Assembly: GCF_021347895.1 (NCBI RefSeq)
Contig: NC_067118.1
Coordinates: forward strand, 15,048,511-15,112,510
DNA from: Acanthochromis polyacanthus
Lineage: Eukaryota; Chordata; Actinopteri; Pomacentridae
Direction of reading: 5' to 3'
Length of the DNA: 64,000 nt
Notes under the pieces: generated by a model
Database searches by the model: none
Seen by the model: the letters and a program-made list of their open reading frames with translations, nothing else
Told to the model about the DNA's origin: nothing
Shown: positions 47,345 to 57,713 of the stretch, piece after piece
Layout of the letters: each line of letters starts with the position of its first letter
How positions within the stretch are numbered: the first letter of the stretch is position 1
Position numbers and translations under genes: made by a program

Positions 47345-47585
47345 AATCAGAATACATCCAGCCATCCATTATCTATACACCACTTAATCCTCATTAGAAT
47401 CATGGAGGGGCTGGAGTGTATCCCAGCTGACTTGCAGGGGACCGGTCACCAGTCTATCACAAGGCTACATATCGAGACAAACAAACACAATCATAGTTTC
47501 ACCTAGAGACAATCCAGAATCACCAATTAACCTCAGCATGTTTCGGACTGTGAGTGGAAGCCGGGGAACCCAAAGACAACTAGTA
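47345..47585 (+). repeat. Dispersed CTCATTAGGGTCG repeat, fuller copy
   Basis: It starts ATCCAGCCATCCATTATCTA, runs through CTTAATCCTCATTAGAATCA, GGCTGGAGTGTATCCCAGCT, CACCAGTCTATCACAAGGCT, TACATATCGAGACAAACAAA and GAGACAATCCAGAATCACCA, and ends near GAAGCCGGGGAACCCAAAG. This is the longest copy of the family in the window. Confidence 0.75.
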
Positions 47586-48420
47586 GGTAGTTTGAGGCTT
47601 TGAAACTGCAGATGAAAATTAGCTTAAAGCTAACTCTGGTACAATGCATCAAATGGACACATTTATGTTTAATATTGTACATGGTCCCTTTTTAAATAAA
47701 CTGATAATAAAAACAACATTTTAGGAAAAGAACACAGACAGACACAGACAGACAAACCATGGGTCACAGGATGGCTGAATGTTGATCAGTACTTGGGTTG
47801 GGCATCATCTCGTGTCACCCAAACTAACAGGGGAGGGAGATTGCGGCAGACTAATTGGATGCAGCGTGTGAGAAAAATAGAGATAAACTAAAACAAGACA
47901 AGCTAACAAATGCCACAGCAAAGCAGTTAGCTATAGACTGCATTCAGAATAGCATTGTGGAAGATGTCAGTCTGAGGAACGTTCTCAGGATCGTAACAAA
48001 TGACAACACGAGTCTCAACCTGCATGACTAGTGGGAAACCCATACACGGGGGCTATAGTCCCCGATACATAGACTGTTTCTGCTGCTCCCTGATAAAAGA
48101 AAAATGTTTCAGCTGGTACCTGTTCAGAAAAAAATAAGAATACAGATGTATAAATGTTAGCTCGCTGTTGCTGGGAAGGTTCCTGTTATAATCTTATGAT
48201 CATGGCTCTGGGTTCTGAGGGTAACTTGCTTTTCTATAACAAACCACATAAAACTTTAACGCCCTGGCAGTGGCAAATAGCTTTGGTTTTATTTGATTTG
48301 ATTCCATTAATTTAGGTTGAGATTGCTACACTGCTAATGTGTAAAGGGCACACTGCTGTTAAAAAGCACTTTATTTGTTTAAAGTGTTTGCAAACAAAAT
48401 GTGATTTCATTTTTGTTCAT
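47586..48420. other. No recognised feature
   Basis: Includes ACAGACAGACACAGACAGAC near 47735. Nothing else is recognised. Confidence 0.5.
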
Positions 48421-48497
48421 ATCAATTCAATTCAATTAATTTATATAGCGCCAATTACAGTCAAATTGTCTCAAGGTGCTTTACAGATCCAATATAG
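48421..48497 (+). repeat. SINE/LINE tail (TTCAATTCAATT...TATATAGCGCC)
   Basis: ATCAATTCAATTCAATTAAT, then TTATATAGCGCCAATTACAG and TCTCAAGGTGCTTTACAGAT. This is the familiar 3' tail of a teleost retroposon family. Only the tail is visible. Confidence 0.6.
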
Positions 48498-49321
48498 CAG
48501 TACTTTAAAAATGAAAGTGCAGAATACACTACTTTTAAATTCATTATTTAATTTTATGTAGAACATTGCAATTAATCATGATTAATTGCAGAACATCATG
48601 CAAATAATCAAGATTAAAAATTTTCATCGTTGCCCAGCACTAATACATACACCATCTTTGGCCAGTGTGATACAGTCTGACTGAAACACACTCAAACAGA
48701 ATTCACACACCATCCCATTCTCTCCTGTATCTGTCGTGAGCCAGGGAAAACAATACTGCATATGTTAGTGGGGACAGGTGTGGCAGCCGTGTGCCCAGGA
48801 AGAGGGGCTTAGGTTCAGGGAAGCCGATTGCCATAGATACCCTAGATACCGCTATCCCTGCAAATCTTATGGGGCTCAATCTTGCCACCCCCTTACTCAT
48901 TCTCACACACCGGCACTCAGACAGTAACACAATATCCTGCCATTGCGGTCACGCACCAGCTACACCAGCTAGTGTTTGCTCAAGAAAAACAGCTGAGGAG
49001 GATGGGCTGTGTCCATAATCTATGGAGTGTGTTTGTCTGTGTGCATATGCACTGGACGGCTGTGGTGTCACGGGAGATATTCTAGAATTGTCAGCTGTGA
49101 TCATTTTTCTGTGTTGCAATCTCATGTCTTTGCAGCTTTGCCATGCATGGGAAAATGGAAGTAAACTGCAGATTCATTACTGACCAGCTAGGTTACTCAA
49201 CTCAGTGAATATGTATATTACACACAACCATTCTAATTAGCTGTGGCAAATCTGTGTGGCTGGGGCTAGCACTTTAACTATGACTAATGTGCCATATTAG
49301 CCTCATTGTCTGTGATGCAAC
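48498..49321. other. No recognised feature
   Basis: Mixed sequence with a GC-richer block at 48700-49020. No gene recognised. Confidence 0.5.
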
Positions 49322-49615
49322 ATTAATGTAGCCGCAAGGGGACACAACCCAGTGTCTTCTTGTGCCGGTCCCAAACCCGGATAAATACAGAGGGTTGTGT
49401 CAGGAAGGGAATCCGACGTAAAACTTTGGCCAAATCAAACATGCGAATCAAATGTATGACTTCCGTACCGGATCGGTCGAGGCCCGGGTTAACAAAGACC
49501 GCCATCGGTGCTGTCGACCTACAGGGTGCTGGTGGAAAATGGACCACTGTTGATCGAAGAAGGAGGGGAGGAAGGTGTGTTCGTAGGAATAGAGAGAAGA
49601 GGAACACCAAAAGGA
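49322..49615 (+). mobile_element. RTE-like LINE 5' end, fused to a different LINE
   Basis: From AATGTAGCCGCAAGGGGACA this is nearly the same as the first 250 bases of the LINE at 42491 downwards (GTGCCGGTCCCAAACCCGGA, GTTGTGTCAGGAAGGGAATC, GTCGACCTACAGGGTGCTGG). It includes the same reading frame start (MLSTYRVLVENG). After the shared KREKRNTK-type segment at about 49600 the similarity stops and a different LINE continues in the same strand. Confidence 0.8.
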
Positions 49616-49639
49616 ACACCAATTCGGCCTGGGACTTTT

Positions 49640-50610
49640 TGGACCAGGCCATCCCACATGTGCAATCGACTCAATCCAGCTTTGAAGTAAAGACTGGAGT
49701 CAGACAAGGCTGTACAATGTCGGCGATGCTCTTCAACATGACCATCGACTGGGTCATGAGACGCACAACAGAAGATCAGTCACGAGGCATCAGATGGACA
49801 CTCTTCTCAACACTGGAGGACCTAGATTTTGCGGATGATCTAGCCTTGGTCTCCCATACCCACCAGCACATGCAGGAGAAGACAACCCGACTCAGCACTT
49901 ATGCACAGCAAGTTGGCCTGAAGATCAGCCAAAAGAAGACAGAAGTGATGCTGCTGAACGTTTCAAACCCTGCACCAATACAAGTGAATGGAGAAGACCT
50001 GCCAACAACTGAAGAGTTCACTTACCTTGGAAGCACAGTAAGGCATGATGGAGGAGCAAGGAGTGACATCAAGAACCATCTGAACAAGGCCAGAAACACC
50101 TTCAGAATGCTCAACAACGTATGGAGGTCCTCCCAGTACAGCACTAAGACCAAGCTGAGGATCTACCAGAGCTGTGTGTTGTCCACCCTACTGTATGGCT
50201 CCAAATGCTGGAGGATGACAGAGAGTGACATTACCAAGCTGTCAGTCTTCCACACCAAGAACCTCAGGAGAATATTTCGAATCTTTTGGCCTGAGACCAT
50301 CTCCAATCAACAGCTACTTGCGCGCTGCAGTCAAGACAGCATAGAGATGATCATCATGCGAAGGCGATGAAGATGGATTGGGCACGTCTTGAGAAGAGAG
50401 CAGGACAACATCACCCGCACAGCCCTCCACTGGACACCTGAAGGGAAGCGCAAGAGAGGAAGGCCAAGAAACACCTGGCGCTGAACTGTGGAGGCGGAGC
50501 TCAAGACCATGAACCACACTTGCGGTACCATTCAGAAGCTGGCCCAGGACAGACAGAAGTGGCGATCCTTCGTAGCCACCCTACATGCCATTGAGGCATA
50601 ATGGGCATGA
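49640..50610 (+). pseudogene. Second LINE family: reverse transcriptase C-terminal half
   Basis: The frame reads FEVKTGVRQGCTMSAMLFNM (motif B, RQGC), then TLEDLDFADDLALVSHTHQH (motif C, FADD), QVGLKISQKKTEVMLLN, EFTYLGSTVRHDGGARSDIK, SVLSTLLYGSKCWRMTES-like block and LRRIFRIFWPETISNQQLL. It stays open to 50370, where a TGA occurs in [16 protein letters not shown]; a second TGA interrupts the final NTWR*TVEAELKT. The family differs from the RTE-like copies (FADDLALVS against FADDIVIC). Motif A and the endonuclease are missing. The open frame runs through the fusion point with the RTE-like 5' end, giving a 336-codon chimeric frame. Confidence 0.8.
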
Positions 50611-50640
50611 GATGAGATGATGAGAGAGGAGAAGAAGCAG

Positions 50641-50952
50641 AGGAAGAGACAGACCATGTAAGCATAAGTTATAATAAATAAAAACGTGCTTGTGAATTTT
50701 TTATACACAGAGATTTAGTGTTACAAGTTGACTCAAATATGTGATCAGAGAAAAATCTATAAACAGCAGCAGCAGCACAGCAGAGCATGTTGGCAACAAC
50801 TAATGACACAATGCGCTAACCACAATATCCATCAACACGCTGAACAGCAACAGAAGATGCTGCTCTCTGCTGGTCAATGCTGTCCCGAGTTTTAGTAAAA
50901 TCTGATTTTTATCAATAAATTTTTCACAACGCCCAGTTTTTTGACGTATACA
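50641..50952. other. No recognised feature
   Basis: AT-rich; the LINE 3' UTR probably ends near 50650 (GATGAGATGATGAGAG). Confidence 0.45.
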
Positions 50953-51093
50953 TACACTACAGTTCAAAAAATTTGGGTCACTTATAAATGTCCTCATTTT
51001 TGAAAGAAAAGCATTTTTTTTCAGTGAAGATTAATCAGAAATACAGTCTAGACATTGTTAATGTGGTAAATGACTATTCTAGCTGGAATATCT

Positions 51094-51674
51094 CAGCCCG
51101 ATCTCACGAGGATTCGTGAAACTGTTACGTAAATTTTTGTTTCGGTTTCGTGCGCACCAACACGATTTCATCATGTTTTTCGTGCCGCTCACCACGAAAT
51201 GCACACCAATGTATTTTAAACGGCGGACTTTTCGTGCCACCCAGAACGTATTTCAAACGAATGTGTATATTACATTTTTAGTGTAAAACCGTGGCGAATC
51301 CAACGCTATATTTTGCATGACATCGTCCCTAACCATAACCCTAACCATAACCCTAACCATAACCTAACCATAACCTAACCATAACCCGGTGGTACACTTA
51401 CCAATTTGCATAGGAATTTAAAGAATGTCCGGCGGCCGGCGGCCGCAAACGCGATCACACAAGCAGTATACGCCGATGGACAGCTTAGATCGTCATGAAT
51501 CCGCCGGTATAAACCACTTTCAGATGTGATTACCACAGCGGGTTTCGTTGTGAGCAACACGAAAAACATTTCGTGGTGAGCGGCACGAAAAACATGACGA
51601 AATCGTGTTGGTGCGCACGAAAAAGAAACAAAAAATTTACGTAACAGTTTCACGAATCCCCGTGAGACCGTGTT
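51094..51674. mobile_element. hAT-type long-TIR miniature element
   Basis: A 581-bp insertion flanked by GAATATCT (51086-51093 and 51675-51682), read as a 7-8 bp duplication. The inverted ends extend over roughly 110 bases and include GATTCGTGAAACTGTTACGT, GTGCGCACCAACACGATTTC and TTTTTCGTGCCGCTCACCAC, all repeated in reverse near the right end. The centre has telomere-like CCCTAACCATAACCCTAACC repeats at 51328-51385. There is no coding region. The duplication length suggests hAT, although the terminal bases are not a classic CAG...CTG. Confidence 0.75.
51328..51386. repeat. CCCTAACCATAA repeats
   Basis: Five to six units of CCCTAACCATAA and shortened CCTAACCATAA. Resembles vertebrate telomere repeat (CCCTAA) but is interspersed with CATAA; it lies in the centre of the miniature element. 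Confidence 0.8.
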
Positions 51675-51826
51675 GAATATCTACATCGGGGTACAGTGGC
51701 CCATTTCCAGCAACCATCACTTCTGTGTATTCTAATGCTATATTGTGTTACTAATGGTGTTGAAAGACTACCATAAATGATGATTAGAAAATCCTTGCGC
51801 AAATATGTTAGCAAATGAATAAAAGT

Positions 51827-51850
51827 GGAAGATAGATAGATAGATAGATG
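51827..51850. repeat. (GATA)n microsatellite
   Basis: A short run of AGATAGATAGATAGATAGAT at the broken edge of the Tc1-type miniature element. Confidence 0.9.
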
Positions 51851-51863
51851 TTTCAGCAGTGAG

Positions 51864-52272
51864 GAGCTTCTCATTTTTTACACAACCATGTTGGAAAACA
51901 TATCCTCTGTCTCAGAAGAGTCAAATTATTGGCCTACATCAAGCAAAGAAAACAACTAAAGACATTTCTGAAACTACTAAAATCAGGTTAAGAACCATTC
52001 AACGCATTGTTAAAACCTGGATAGCGGTGAACCATCATCTTCAAGGAACAAATGTGATTCGTCATGTGGTCTGATGAGTCCAGATTTACCCTGTTCCAAA
52101 GTGATGGGAGCATCGGGGTAAGGAAAGAGGCGAATGAGGTGATGCACTCATCATGGCTAGTGCCTACAAGCCTGTAGGGGTTAGGATTATGATCTGGGGT
52201 GGGTCAGGTTCAGCAATGTTATGTTCCCAAAGAATGAGGTCAGCTGACTACCTGAATATACTGAATGACCAG
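51864..52272 (+). pseudogene. Tc1 transposase, internal and C-terminal remnant
   Basis: Broken frames carry SQIIGLHQAKKTTKDISETT and KIRLRTIQRIVKTW (the end of the N-terminal HTH part), then after a jump MWSDESRFTLFQSDG (a DDE Asp region, WSDES.F..F), SWLVPTSL and WSGVGQVQQCYVPKE (from the IWG..S.SG block), ending in LNTLND-like code at the Harbinger insertion. Several stops are present. The middle of the gene is deleted and the end is displaced to 54412 by the nested element. Confidence 0.75.
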
Positions 52273-54411
52273 GGGCCTCATTTATAAAGCTTGCGTACGC
52301 ACAAAACAGGGCTAGAAAATGGCGTACGCCACTTTCTACGCAAAGGTTGTGATTTATAAAAACAAACTTGGCGTGAGAATGTGCGCACTGGTGCACCAAC
52401 CTTGATGCTTGATGCTTGCTTACGCACAAAACAGGACTGGAAAGTGACGTAAATCACAAGCTTTGCGTAGAAAGTGGCATACGCTGTGTACCTTGTGATT
52501 TCTAAAAACAAACTTGGCGTGAGAATGTGCTCACCGGTCCGCCAACTTTGATGCTTGTGTAATAGAATGAGATTGATGTTGTTGCGCTATATGAATATGT
52601 ATTTATTTTTGTTTATATTTGTATTTATTGTTTTTATGTTTGTTTTTTTTAATATGTTGAATATTGGTCACATCCTGGGGGGAGACTAGTTAACTACGGT
52701 TATGGTTATGAGCTTTTTAGTATGTCCATTAGGAAGGAGGATTAATAATCACCGGAAGTGTGGTCAGTATTTTATTTTGAAAAGCGGTGTATTGCTTCCT
52801 TTTTTTACGGCGACTCCTCATGGGAAGGTATGTGTTTTTTGTCACTCTCTGTTTTTTTCTCATTTTTTTCTTCCTTAATGGAACGTTTTGTTTAGTTAAT
52901 ATCGTCTGTGTTTTTGTCAAGCTGTTTATAACATTCGGTGTTTTGTTCTGCTTGCTTCTCTTTTTATGGCGACTCCTCATGGGAAGGAAAATAAATGTCC
53001 TGTTCGAAGCTACCATCCTCGTGTTGTCTAATACGAAATTCAAACACAACGCAGAACACGATTCACTACACTTGCTTAAGCACATTTTGGAGACAGAGGG
53101 AACGGCAGTGCTGGAGGGTGAAGTGGTGAATTGAAACCAGATTGATCTCAAACCTTTATTGTTATCATATATTAGATTTGTAGAGCCAGATAATCATAAA
53201 CCCTCATTGTTGTAGATGTTCATATAGTGCGCCATTCGGCCTACGACTGTATTTGCAGAACTATGTTCCTATATCAAACTTCCATCTTCAAATGATATAG
53301 AGCAGTGAGTGGCACTGATTGATTACTAATTTGTAAAAGGCATGTGACAATCAGTCCATTCGCTAATCAAGCGGATAAATAGCGGGTGACAGCTGTGCGT
53401 AATGTGGCACAATGGATGCGCTGGCATTGCTGGAAGATCACGTTAAGAATGGAGAGAGATTTTAGGTATCACGGGGATTTGCCCATGACGATGACTGGCT
53501 AATAAGCCGATTCAGATTCCCTAGAGCAGTACTCTTGGATCTATATGCTGAACTGGGCCGTCTTAGACAGACCCACCCGCCGAAACCACGCCATCCCGGT
53601 ACAGACACAGGAGCTGACCACTCGGGGGTTTCTGGCGACACCGGCTCCTTCCAGCGGGAATTGGCCGACAGGTATGTGTTTTATATGAAGAATATATGAG
53701 GTTACATTTGTTGTCTAAATCCTGTTTGGGTCTGATATACAGTTAAATGATGTCCTTTAGGTCTGGGATATCACAACCATCCCTCGGCGCGATAATGCCA
53801 GCTGTTTTGGATGACATTATAAACATGACCAGTCAATACATCAGGTTTCCTTACACTGTGGGTGAACAGGTCAACATTAAACGGCAATTTGCAGCAATGT
53901 CCGGTTTCCCAAATGTAATCGGCGTAACTGACTGCACTCATGCTGCTGTAAGGGCTCCGAGTGAAAATGAATTTGTCTATGTGAACCGAAAAAATGTACA
54001 TTCAATCAGTGTACAAATTATTTGTACATCGGATATGATCATAACAAATTTAGTGGCAGAGTGGCCTGGGTCAACACATGATTCATTCAACCTGACGCAC
54101 AGCAGTGAAAAGACTGCAGGCCGGTGCTGCGTAAAATGCCGTGGATCAACAGCTTATTTATATACAGATACATTCATGAGTTACTTTGCATTGACCGTTC
54201 ATGGTAAAATGTGGGTGTGTTGTGGGCAGAATGTGAGGTGGATCCACCTGTGCAATCTTCCAGCTGGTGTGTGATTTATCAAGAAATTGCGTGCAGCTGT
54301 GCTTACGCACAGTTTTATAAATCAGGGACGAAGGGCATACGCCCATTTCAGATTTTTGGCGTACGCAAACTTTTAGTATGGTTCCTACGCAATGTTTTAT
54401 AAATGAGGCCC
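52273..54411 (+). mobile_element. PIF/Harbinger transposon, 2.1 kb, nested in Tc1 remnant
   Basis: Perfect inverted ends GGGCCTCATTTATAAA and TTTATAAATGAGGCCC, with a 3-bp duplication CAG (52270-52272 and 54412-54414), the hallmark of PIF/Harbinger. Sub-terminal sequence is rich in GCGTACGC-like motifs on both sides (for example TTGCGTACGCACAAAA and TTTGGCGTACGCAAA). It encodes a truncated transposase at 53412-54143. A related end fragment lies at 62677-62989 on the minus strand. Confidence 0.9.
53412..54143 (+). pseudogene. Harbinger transposase (HARBI1-like), truncated
   Basis: Exon 1 starts MDALALLEDHVKNGERF, where a TAG interrupts, and goes on with FAHDDDWLISRFRFPRAVLL. The intron is 53672-53760 (ACAG|GTATGT ... 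CTTTAG|GTCTGG), and phases match. Exon 2 reads SGISQPSLGAIMPAVLDDII, FPNVIGVTDCTHAAVRAPSE (first catalytic Asp of DDE_Tnp_4) and LVAEWPGSTHDSFNL. After that it runs into the 3' terminal region, so the second Asp and the Glu are deleted. An adjacent Myb-like gene, normally present in this superfamily, is not recognised. It is dead through the early stop and the deletion. Confidence 0.85.
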
Positions 54412-54460
54412 CAGGCCTTTCTGCCAATGGAGTTTTTCTGGTAGAAACAGGATTGGTGAC
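54412..54460 (+). pseudogene. Tc1 remnant resuming after Harbinger
   Basis: After the CAG duplication the sequence resumes with GCCTTTCTGCCAATGGAGTT, which fits the position after LND in Tc1 transposases (V.PSM.F). It fades after about 50 bases. Confidence 0.4.
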
Positions 54461-54761
54461 AGCATATAAATTGTCGGTGTACTGTTGTTTGTTTGTTTGT
54501 TTTTGTTTTGGATTTTTTTTTTTTTTGCATTTGTTAAAACTATCTACTTACAGCTGGTTAAAAGGGGTTAGTATTACTGTAATTTGCAACTAGAAGGCCA
54601 AAACACAGAGCTGTGGATTTTTCACTGTGAGGCACTCCTTTTACATTATGTCTTCATATTATGCATACAGCATGCAACACTATATAAAATACTGATCAGT
54701 GTTGCTTTTGATGACAAAGCTAAATTTGGCCAAAAAAGAACACTGACACTATATTGGTGAG
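54461..54761. other. No recognised feature
   Basis: Contains GTTTGTTTGTTTG and a T-run at about 54515-54526; otherwise unassigned. Confidence 0.45.
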
Positions 54762-54770
54762 TACAAAATC

Positions 54771-56094
54771 GGTAGCACTTTGTAATAACTATACACTATT
54801 AAGCATTAGTTAAGCATTGGTTCAGCATAATTTAAGCATTAGTTAATCCTTAAATCCTCATGAACTCATCATGAATTCACCATTAGTAATGCATTACAAA
54901 GCATTAGTAAAGACAGTTTTAAATGTTCAACCAACACATTATTAAGCATTAGTTAAACATTAGTAAAGTGCTTAATTCATCGTTAACTCATCATTTGTAA
55001 CTAATTAGTTATACGTGCATAATTAATCATGAATTCATGATCTGTATGGCATTTATCCTACAAGTCCCAGCCTCCTCCGCGGTTCTGGAGAGCGAGACCG
55101 CGCGGGTTTTTTTTTAATTTTTCTGAAATGCGGAAGTCGGAGAGAGAGCCATATCACGCTGGGGAGATGGCAGCTGATCGTAGAGGCAAACAGGTTGCAG
55201 AAATTATCTAGTGTTATCTTGCAATATTTGAAAACGGTATATTTGTTTTACTGTAAAGCACTTTGTGCACTTCAAGGGCACACCATTGAAATGCACTGGC
55301 GGAATCCCAGAATCAGGCAGCCACTTACCTCTGGTGTGTGTGTGCCCTGAAGAGATAGTTCACCAGTTTACTTGAAATGTTAAGGATTGCAAAGTGTGTA
55401 TTTAAAAGAGCTTGTATTTTATTTTTCTATTTTATACGATCACAGATCATTTGAAGATGTTTGTCAAGTTTACTTGAAATTTTATAGATTGTATTTGTTT
55501 AAAGTGTGTATTTAAAAGAGCTTGTATTGTTTGGGACCAATAAAACTGACACTTTGTATATCTTTGCTTCTGTGTCCTTTATAAATGCTTTATAAAGCAT
55601 AGATAGTCCTCACTTTAGATGGGCTCACGGAATATACTTAACTAATGAGTAGTAACCGCATTAATAAGTTATTCATTGAGTATGAATATGTGTTTGTAAA
55701 TCATATACTAACACAGTTGCTAACCCTTTATAAAGTATTAATATCTGAGATTATCAATGAGCAACAAAACATTTTTAACCGGATTTATTAAGTGCTTAGT
55801 AATGCATAATAAATGTCACACAGATCATGAATTCATGATTAATTATGCACGTATAACTAATTAGTTACAAATGATGAGTTAACGATGAATTAAGCACTTT
55901 ACTAATGTTTAACTAATGCTTAATAATGTGTTGGTTGAACATTTAAAACTGTCTTTACTAATGCTTTGTAATGCATTACTAATGGTGAATTCATGATGAG
56001 TTCATGAGGATTTAAGGATTAACTAATGCTGAAATTATGCTTAACCAATGCTTAACTAATGCTTAATAGTGTATAGTTATTATAAAGTGCTACC
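54771..56094. mobile_element. Long-TIR foldback element with 9-bp duplication
   Basis: Ends GGTAGCACTTTGTAATAACT (54771) and TTATAAAGTGCTACC (56094) start inverted arms of about 270 bases each (54771-55045 and 55820-56094), full of AAGCATTAGTTAA motifs. They are bordered by an exact 9-bp duplication TACAAAATC (54762-54770 and 56095-56103). Long TIRs with a 9-bp duplication are typical of Mutator-like elements, so I infer that class. The 775-bp centre has a short ATG frame at 55167 (MAADRRGKQVAEII then stop), a GC-rich block and an AATAAA near 55541, which looks like first-exon and 3'-UTR remnants of a parent gene. Confidence 0.85.
55045..55820. other. Centre of the foldback element: gene-end remnants
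   Basis: A GC-rich 5'-like segment (CCGCGGTTCTGGAGAGCGAG near 55077), an ATG frame of 14 codons at 55167-55211, two near-identical 30-bp repeats (TGTGTATTTAAAAGAGCTTG at about 55396 and 55506), and a polyadenylation-like GGACCAATAAAACTGACACT. It reads as the fused start and end of a deleted transposon gene. No transposase domain is seen. Confidence 0.4.
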
Positions 56095-56103
56095 TACAAA
56101 ATC

Positions 56104-56541
56104 ATTTAAAAGCAGATTTTGTTAATGACCTTATTGATGAATTTAACACCCTGCTAAACACAGAAGTCTTACCTCTAACAGTATGTGCATTTATGCTTTG
56201 TAACAGCATGTTGCTGTTTATAAAACGCTATGAATAAAATGAATACTATGTTTGATTTGTCTATGCTATGGATCAACCAGGATAGTCATGGCATCTAAAA
56301 ACAGTTCTCATTAGTAAATTTATCAGCTGCAGCTGTGTTCATCCAACTCTTTCTCTCACTGTCACCTAAATATTACTATATTACAAGCACATGTGGTACA
56401 TATTACCTCATCCTGCTAAATCCAACATTTTACTTAAAAACAGCAAAATTAAGAGAAAGGACTTTCTTTTCAAAATCAAATATAATCGAGGTTTACTGGA
56501 AGCACAGAAGGAGCGGTTAATGTTTATTGTTGCTTTGTATA
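56104..56541. other. No recognised feature
   Basis: AT-rich; nothing recognised. Confidence 0.5.
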
Positions 56542-56755
56542 GGATGGCTGTGTCCCTGATAAAATAGTTGCAAAGTTGGCGGTTTGATCCCCAGCCTCTC
56601 TGCCTCTGCTGAATATCCTGTGGCAAGACCATAGACCTGCAATGACAAGAACCTTGCATGGCAGGCCTTCCACCATTGTCAATGGGTAAAATACTTTGAA
56701 TCCCACCATGGCAGAAAAGCACTTCATCTGTGGAGAATATTTACAGTTTAAATAC
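56542..56755 (+). repeat. tRNA-derived SINE, decayed
   Basis: It starts GGATGGCTGTGTCCC, has a B-box-like GGCGGTTTGATCCCCAGCCT at 56578, then CCTTGCATGGCAGGCCTTCC and AATGGGTAAAATACTTTGAA. It follows the same plan as the SINE at 29873 (TGGCAG...CCA, GTGAATGGG), with more changes. Confidence 0.65.
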
Positions 56756-57713
56756 AATTTCTCCTAATGTAAGTTGACACTATCAGAGGCATACAACATA
56801 TTCCAACAAAAATATCTTACACCAAAAATTTAATCCTAACCAAAACAAACTTTTCAGTAAACTTTGTGCATTTTCTTTTTTCCATATTGTAGAGACATAT
56901 CTGGAGCTGTTGAGTTTGCCTTGATGAGTTCCACAGTGTTTCCCATTCTTGTCTCTTGCCCTTCTATTCCACTCTGGCCTTTTCCTCCGCTCAGACCCTT
57001 TATTCTGCAGATGTTGCCTTGACTTTGTGATTTGCAATCTCAGCACAAAGGCTTCTCTGTCAATGGAGGCCTGGCATCGGTCTGGTTGCCTGCCAGCATA
57101 ATCTGTCCTCGACAGCCGCTCTCAGAGCCAAAAGGAGGGTAGGCATAAACTGGGTAAAAAGAGAATGGAGTCACAGCTGTGAGGGTCCAACTACCCCTTT
57201 ACTCTTCTTCATGTATACACTTGCCACACAGTCATCCAGCACATCAGATATCCTTCTCACTTTCTCTTTCTGCGTACATCAGGTCACTCCCAGAGGTTTT
57301 GTGGAGAACAGGCCTCAGTGGGTCAGACCACAAGAAAGACCAGCTGGGCAAGAAGAGAGAAAGCCTGTAGATTTTCACAGTCTACAATATAAACCATTTA
57401 AAAATGGTTTACAAATTAACTTACTTAAAACTACAAGTTAGCTCCTAATTGCTGTATATTCTCATGTCATGTGTGCATTATCCATAATGAGTCTAATATC
57501 AATCCTATTCTCACTGTTAGAAAAACAGATTTCACAGCCCAGACATGACTGACTGCAAGCATAAAACAAGCCAATGACTGACAAAGCCTTCCAGCTGAGT
57601 AAAATAGATTTTACACTTGTTTTGGCAGTGAGAATGGAGTCCCATGCTGCCTGAAGCACCTACTGCCTGACACTGATTCTGACAGCTGGGCTGACAAACT
57701 CAAGTGAATATGC
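56756..57713. other. No recognised gene
   Basis: Mixed composition with a GC-richer block at 57055-57125. Open frames at 57179-57441 overlap in two frames and have no recognised domain. Confidence 0.45.

Larger units (their letters stand above)
50953..51826 (+). mobile_element. Tc1-type miniature element, split by a nested insertion
   Basis: The left part, 50953-51093, reads TACACTACAGTTCAAAAAAT, GGTCACTTATAAATGTCCTC and CAGTCTAGACATTGTTAATG. The right part, 51675-51826, reads ACAGTGGCCCATTTCCAGCA and GATGATTAGAAAATCCTTGC, ending near GAATAAAAGTGG. Together they match a common fish Tc1-related miniature element that begins TACAC/GTTCAAAAGTTTGGGGTCA. The right end with its matching inverted repeat has been lost at a GATA microsatellite. 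Confidence 0.75.

Noticed and set aside
51328..51386. Interstitial telomere from chromosome fusion
   Set aside because: The CCCTAA repeats alternate with CATAA and lie in the middle of a transposon with its own duplication, so they belong to the element.
52729..53151. 140-codon minus-strand and 115-codon plus-strand frames in the Harbinger element
   Set aside because: I looked for the Myb-like accessory gene of Harbinger here but saw no Myb/SANT pattern; the frames are low-complexity (TTTTT-rich) and overlap each other.
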